A stretch of DNA of 9,853 nt, taken from assembly GCA_945865355.1 (NCBI GenBank), contig CAMBDN010000081.1, positions 1 through 9,853 of the forward strand. Direction: 5' to 3'. The position numbers were made by a program, and so were the translations under genes. Below the pieces are notes generated by a model. That model was not told the DNA's origin. It saw only the letters and a program-made list of their open reading frames with translations, and did not search any database. The stretch comes from Legionella genomosp. 1 (GTDB lineage Bacteria > Pseudomonadota > Gammaproteobacteria > Legionellales > Legionellaceae). Below, piece after piece: positions 7,558-9,853 of the stretch; the first letter of the stretch is position 1; the number at the start of each line of letters is the position of its first letter.

Positions 7558-7910
7558 TAACCAATAACCAATAACGGTAAGCCCAGTTGCAAGAACAAAT
7601 CCATGAGGATCTGTAGCTCAGGAGCGCCGTCACCTGATGCTGGCGCAAATGCTAATGGTAAAAAAGAAATGCTAAGAAGACAAACAAGAAGATGAGTAAC
7701 TCTCCACCACCGCGCCCCTTTAAACCGACTTAGAACCCAAGCGTAAGAGTAAGCAACCAACAGCAAGGCTTGAAAAAACAACATACATACCGTCCATATG
7801 GCGGGCGTACCACCATACCTAGGCAACAAGACCTTGGCCACCATCGGCTGGATAATAAATAGTAAACTAGCGCTTAAAAACAGGCATACTGGAAAAAGAA
7901 ACCTATACAT
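7443..7910 (-). CDS. 5' segment of the broken spermidine-synthase-like gene (truncated product)
   Basis: As written, translation from ATG 7910 gives about 155 aa. Residues 1-20 and later hydrophobic stretches are membrane spans (FLFPVCLFLSASLLFIIQP, the AIWTVCMLFFQALLLVAYSY region, and LLVCLLSISFLPLAFAP). LLFIIQPMVAKVLLPRYGG and the AIWT motif are hallmarks of the N-terminus of this fused family. After LPLLVIG the reading frame passes through the repeat and continues out of frame for roughly 30 residues (YWLLVHQHHYYN...) to a stop at 7443. The product would be a membrane stub with no catalytic domain. Confidence 0.7.
   Translation of the reverse strand: MYRFLFPVCLFLSASLLFIIQPMVAKVLLPRYGGTPAIWTVCMLFFQALLLVAYSYAWVLSRFKGARWWRVTHLLVCLLSISFLPLAFAPASGDGAPELQILMDLFLQLGLPLLVIGYWLLVHQHHYYNMTTAKRQGRGRLILIFYMLLVMLAVF
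7547..7574 (-). repeat. Four perfect tandem copies of heptamer TTATTGG inside the coding region
   Basis: On the plus strand the unit is CCAATAA at 7547, 7554, 7561 and 7568, with no mismatch. On the coding strand it is TTATTGG. Seven is not a multiple of three, so each copy gained or lost changes the frame. Two or five copies join the upstream and downstream frames; three, four or six do not. The repeat sits at the end of a predicted membrane span (LPLLVIG). Confidence 0.97.
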
Positions 7911-7917
7911 GTGCGCG

Positions 7918-7922
7918 TCCCT
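7918..7922 (-). promoter_or_regulatory. Ribosome-binding site deciding the start of the spermidine-synthase-like gene
   Basis: AGGGA on the minus strand, 7 nt before ATG 7910-7908. The upstream in-frame ATG at 7931 has no such site, so the shorter N-terminus (MYRFLFPVCLF) is preferred. Confidence 0.6.
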
Positions 7923-7939
7923 GCGTTGCATTTTATGGC

Positions 7940-7968
7940 ATTGTCGACAAGGCGTACGGTTAAGTCAA
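7940..7968 (-). promoter_or_regulatory. Candidate sigma-70 promoter of the spermidine-synthase-like gene
   Basis: Minus strand: -35 TTGACT (7963-7968), 17-nt spacer, -10 GACAAT (7940-7945; 4 of 6 consensus positions). Transcription would begin near 7933 and give a leader of about 23 nt to ATG 7910, which agrees with the ribosome-binding site. If this is correct, the gene has its own transcription unit. Confidence 0.45.
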
Positions 7969-8053
7969 TAACTAAGTATTTATTCGTATTACAGATGGGA
8001 TGTTGAGCAACAAACCTTGTATAGATTTGTTGCTACTCTCGGTTGGAAATGAA

Positions 8054-8284
8054 TTAAAAACATGGTCCTGGGCCACGATCATCATCGTTACGGTCAAAAC
8101 GCTTTGAGTAGATGTTTGCTTCAAGTCGGCATCCCCCCCCAGCTAGGTAAAACCGATGTATCGCTGCGGATAAAGTTTTCGCATCTTTCGCAGCTACCCC
8201 TTCACTTTTACCCTGATCAACACTTTCTTCTGTGCGTTGTCTTTTTGAGCCTTCTGTCTCACTGTTTGTTCTCATGCGCTTCAT
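8054..8284 (-). CDS. Small hydrophilic hypothetical protein with an in-frame G8 tract
   Basis: I do not recognise this 76-aa product. It is highly charged: an N-terminal basic/acidic stretch (MKRMRTNSETEGSKRQRTEE), a lysine- and alanine-containing middle, and a C-terminal part with YLAGGGCRLEANIYSKRF and RNDDDRGPGPCF. There is no signal peptide or membrane span. The frame stays open upstream to ATG 8326 (90 aa), but that start has no Shine-Dalgarno sequence. ATG 8284 has GGTGAG (8292-8297) at 7 nt and is preferred. The GGG codons come from a run of eight G (8133-8140 on the complement), so any slippage changes the C-terminus. An overlapping plus-strand frame is less convincing. It lies between dps and the spermidine-synthase-like gene, on the same strand. 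Confidence 0.5.
   Translation of the reverse strand: MKRMRTNSETEGSKRQRTEESVDQGKSEGVAAKDAKTLSAAIHRFYLAGGGCRLEANIYSKRFDRNDDDRGPGPCF
8133..8140 (-). repeat. Homopolymer G8 (coding strand) within the small hypothetical gene
   Basis: Eight consecutive C on the plus strand, read as GGG GGG GGA in the gene. Loss of one G would extend the frame past the present stop by roughly 30 codons; gain of one gives a stop a few codons later (ATG CCG ACT TGA). Confidence 0.9.
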
Positions 8285-8305
8285 TAAAAGTCTCACCAAA
8301 TTTAC

Positions 8306-8334
8306 ATTAAGTTTACGCGCGCGCATGTTAACAA
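8306..8334 (-). promoter_or_regulatory. Weak candidate promoter for the small hypothetical gene
   Basis: Minus strand: -35 TTGTTA (8329-8334), 17-nt spacer, -10 CTTAAT (8306-8311). Both hexamers match consensus at four positions. The predicted start near 8299 lies downstream of ATG 8326 and just ahead of the ribosome-binding site for ATG 8284, so it favours the shorter protein. Matches of this quality occur by chance in AT-rich DNA. Confidence 0.3.
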
Positions 8335-8439
8335 CTTAATATTAAGGGAGCATTAAGAGTGGGCTTAAGTTTTAAATGACCGTCATCACTAACAGCGTCT
8401 TTGAATATGACATACACATGGGTAAGAACCATCTATCAA

Positions 8440-8466
8440 AATAGCCCGTGTTTCATCCGGGCTATT
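8440..8466 (-). terminator. Rho-independent terminator of dps
   Basis: A perfect 9-bp stem, AATAGCCCG (8440-8448) with CGGGCTATT (8458-8466), around a 9-nt loop. In the minus-strand transcript the stem ends in ATTTTGAT, a short U-run. It begins about 20 nt past the dps stop codon, the usual distance, and separates dps from the hypothetical gene. Confidence 0.8.
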
Positions 8467-8486
8467 CGGTTTGATTAACGACCTAT

Positions 8487-8921
8487 TTAGTCGCTTGAAG
8501 CACTCAACATCCAACGTGCTTTTTCATGAGCGGAGATACGGTTGGCTAATAAGTTGATGGTACCCTCATCACCCATTTTTTGCGCCAAAGCCATTGATTG
8601 ATTTAAGTCTCGCACCAGGATAGCATGATCAGTTGCTAACTCTGTTACCATTTGGTTCGCATTCGAGCTAGATACACCATCCTTGATGGTTTTTAAGTGT
8701 TCAAATTCTTTGAAAGTCGCTGGGGCTTTATGTCCCATAATGAGAAGCCGCTCGGCCACCTCATCCACCGCCTCTGCAAGTTCTTGATACTGCATCTCGA
8801 ATAACTCATGCAATGATTTAAACTGCGGTCCTCTCACATGCCAATGATAATTCTGTGTTTTTAAGTACAAAGCATACGTATCAGCCAAAAGCACTGATAA
8901 TTTATTCACGACATCACTCAT
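8487..8921 (-). CDS. dps: Dps/ferritin-like DNA-protection and iron-storage protein
   Basis: A 144-aa mini-ferritin of the Dps family, which assembles as a 12-mer, oxidises Fe2+ with peroxide and stores the iron, protecting DNA from Fenton chemistry. The inter-subunit ferroxidase residues are all present: H26 (in NYHWHVRG), H38 (in LHEL), E42, D53 and E57, with the same spacing as E. coli H51/H63/D67/D78/E82. The C-terminal HEKARWML is also characteristic. Compared with E. coli Dps (167 aa) it lacks the lysine-rich N-terminal tail, beginning directly with helix A, so tail-mediated DNA binding is unlikely and its main role may be iron and peroxide detoxification. The start is secure: AGGGAG (8928-8933) lies 6 nt upstream of the ATG. 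It has its own promoter and terminator, so it is a single-gene unit behind groEL. Confidence 0.95.
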   Translation of the reverse strand: MSDVVNKLSVLLADTYALYLKTQNYHWHVRGPQFKSLHELFEMQYQELAEAVDEVAERLLIMGHKAPATFKEFEHLKTIKDGVSSSNANQMVTELATDHAILVRDLNQSMALAQKMGDEGTINLLANRISAHEKARWMLSASSD

Positions 8922-8927
8922 ATTAAA

Positions 8928-8933
8928 CTCCCT
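8928..8933 (-). promoter_or_regulatory. Strong ribosome-binding site of dps
   Basis: AGGGAG on the minus strand with a 6-nt AT-rich spacer to the ATG at 8921, fixing the dps start. Confidence 0.8.
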
Positions 8934-8957
8934 GTTATTTGTTTTGCACTTTCTTCA

Positions 8958-8986
8958 ATCATAGATAGTTGATAGGTATGAATCAA
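8958..8986 (-). promoter_or_regulatory. Sigma-70-type promoter of dps
   Basis: Minus strand: -35 TTGATT (8981-8986), exactly 17 nt, then -10 TATGAT (8958-8963; 5 of 6). Transcription would start near 8951, about 30 nt ahead of the start codon. It abuts the groEL terminator, which ends only a few bases upstream of the -35. I could not identify an OxyR, Fur or other operator by eye. Confidence 0.65.
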
Positions 8987-8994
8987 GAAGATAA

Positions 8995-9024
8995 AAAAAA
9001 ACCCGCCAGTTGGCGGGTTTTTTT
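8995..9024 (-). terminator. Rho-independent terminator of groEL
   Basis: Stem CCCGCCA (9002-9008) and TGGCGGG (9011-9017) around a GT centre, extended by an A-run (8993-9001) and a T-run (9018-9024) that also pair. In the minus-strand transcript the GC stem is followed by nine U, a textbook terminator, 20 nt beyond the groEL stop. The symmetry means it could also stop plus-strand transcription. Confidence 0.92.
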
Positions 9025-9044
9025 CGAACAGTTGGAGCTTGGGC

Positions 9045-9853
9045 TTACATCATTCCGCCCATGCCACCCATACCACCCATACCACCCATACCGCCCATGT
9101 CGCCACCTGCAGAACCTTCGTCTTTCTTCGGCAGATCAGCAACCATGCACTCAGTGGTCAACATCAAGCTAGCAACAGAAGCAGCATTTTGCAGCGCTGT
9201 ACGTGTAACTTTAGTTGGGTCAAGAATACCTAACTCAACCATATCACCGTATTCGCCAGTAGCCGCATTGAAACCATAATTGCCTTTGTTCTCAGCAATT
9301 TTGTTAACAATGACAGACGCTTCGTATCCAGCGTTAGCAACGATTTGACGCAATGGTGATTCAATAGCACGGCGTAAAATGTCAATACCCATGTTTTGAT
9401 CAGCATTATCACCTTTCAAACCATCCAGTGCCTTTTGTGCACGAATAAATGCAACACCACCACCCGCAACGATGCCTTCTTCAACAGCAGCACGCGTTGC
9501 ATGCAATGCGTCTTCAACACGCGCTTTTTTCTCTTTCATTTCAACTTCAGTAGCAGCACCAACTTTGATCACTGCAACGCCGCCAGCTAACTTCGCTACG
9601 CGCTCTTGCAATTTTTCACGATCATAATCAGATGTTGTTTCTTCCATTTGTGCACGAATTTGAGTAATACGAGCATTGATTTCAGTGGCTTTACCTTCGC
9701 CATCAATAATCGTTGAGTTTTCTTTGGTCACAACGATACGTTTTGCAGTACCCAAATCTTCAAGTGACGCACCTTCCAAACTCTTACCAACTTCTTCAGA
9801 AATAACTTGGCCATTGGTCAATGTAGCAATATCTTGCAACATTGCTTTACGAC
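9045..9853 (-). CDS. groEL: 60 kDa chaperonin GroEL (C-terminal half, 5' end beyond the window)
   Basis: The subunit of the 14-mer GroEL chaperonin that encloses unfolded proteins with GroES. The frame enters at the right edge with RKAMLQDIATLTNG, equivalent to about residue 284 of E. coli GroEL. It covers the end of the apical domain, the intermediate domain (SDYDREKLQERVAKLAGG; the catalytic Asp, E. coli D398, is in VEDALHATRA) and the C-terminal equatorial domain (AGGGVAFIRAQ, GILDPTKVTR, TTECMVADLP). It ends in five GGM repeats and MM, the flexible tail projecting into the cavity. About 269 codons are present and nothing is missing within them. groES would be expected further upstream, outside the window. 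In Legionella this gene is also called htpB; I use groEL because the genus is not proven. Confidence 0.97.
   Translation of the reverse strand, partial: RKAMLQDIATLTNGQVISEEVGKSLEGASLEDLGTAKRIVVTKENSTIIDGEGKATEINARITQIRAQMEETTSDYDREKLQERVAKLAGGVAVIKVGAATEVEMKEKKARVEDALHATRAAVEEGIVAGGGVAFIRAQKALDGLKGDNADQNMGIDILRRAIESPLRQIVANAGYEASVIVNKIAENKGNYGFNAATGEYGDMVELGILDPTKVTRTALQNAASVASLMLTTECMVADLPKKDEGSAGGDMGGMGGMGGMGGMGGMM
9051..9095 (-). repeat. Five tandem 9-bp GGM-coding units at the 3' end of groEL
   Basis: Near-identical nonamers encode the Gly-Gly-Met tail. Because the unit is a multiple of three, copy changes would only lengthen or shorten the tail. This is normal for group I chaperonins. 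Confidence 0.85.

Larger units (their letters stand above)
5758..7910 (-). pseudogene. Membrane-anchored spermidine-synthase-like gene, frame broken at a heptamer repeat (possibly phase-OFF)
   Basis: Reading across both frames gives one protein of the family with a multi-pass N-terminal membrane domain fused to a C-terminal spermidine-synthase/methyltransferase domain. With two heptamers in place of four (14 nt fewer) the length is 2139 nt, a whole number of codons, encoding 712 aa. The junction then reads LPLLVIGASAPLLQ followed by DPYFLYVASNVGSL, as in intact relatives. No other stop or missing motif is seen, so apart from this lesion the gene looks well preserved. Start ATG 7910 is supported by AGGGA 7 nt upstream and by a promoter at 7940-7968; an ATG at 7931 would leave almost no leader. 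Whether the native product makes polyamines is unknown, since many members of this fused family have no tested activity. The lesion could be a fixed mutation or a reversible switch. Confidence 0.85.

Noticed and set aside
8062..8310. Plus-strand open frame of 82 codons opposite the small hypothetical gene
   Set aside because: It has no ribosome-binding site and an uneven composition (HLSQLPLHFYPDQHFLLC), and the opposite frame has a better start and a more protein-like hydrophilic composition. It cannot be fully excluded.
9010..9279. Plus-strand frame rich in Pro-Pro-Ile repeats
   Set aside because: It is the antisense shadow of the GGM repeats of groEL.

Overview
The window looks like chromosomal DNA of a gammaproteobacterium of moderate to low GC, most plausibly from the order Legionellales (Legionella or a close relative). 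The conserved proteins (Mrp/ApbC, ParE, Dps, GroEL) are clearly gammaproteobacterial. The other content suits a Legionella-like genome: an orphan multi-pass membrane protein with charged tails, a stand-alone methyltransferase and short palindromic intergenic repeats. The genus is inferred from style, not proven.

Layout, left to right. An Mrp/ApbC iron-sulfur carrier ATPase (+, 2-1075) converges with a class I SAM-dependent methyltransferase (-, 1233-2006), with a palindromic repeat between them. The methyltransferase is divergent from parE (+, 2243-4123), the ATPase subunit of topoisomerase IV. parE converges with an unrecognised multi-pass membrane protein (-, 4239-5555). Everything from there to the right edge is on the minus strand. 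In transcription order it is groEL (3' part only, 9853-9045), a strong terminator, dps (8921-8487) with its own good promoter and terminator, a small hydrophilic hypothetical gene (8284-8054), and a membrane-anchored spermidine-synthase-like gene (7910-5758). No stretch above 300 bases lacks a gene, and I see no tRNA, rRNA, CRISPR array, transposase or phage gene.

The most interesting observation is in the spermidine-synthase-like gene. Its reading frame is broken exactly at four perfect tandem copies of the heptamer TTATTGG (coding strand). With two copies (or five) the frame is open end to end and the family-consensus junction LPLLVIGASAPLLQ is restored; with four it is not. All other motifs on both sides are intact. 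This is either a very recent slippage mutation or a phase-variable ON/OFF switch. The adjacent hypothetical gene carries a run of eight G inside its coding frame, a second potentially slippery tract. Two diverged copies of one palindromic intergenic repeat (about 1107-1177 and 5648-5722) are also present.

The conserved genes are housekeeping: Fe-S cluster delivery, chromosome decatenation, iron storage and oxidative protection, and protein folding. They do not form one pathway; the accessory genes lie between them.
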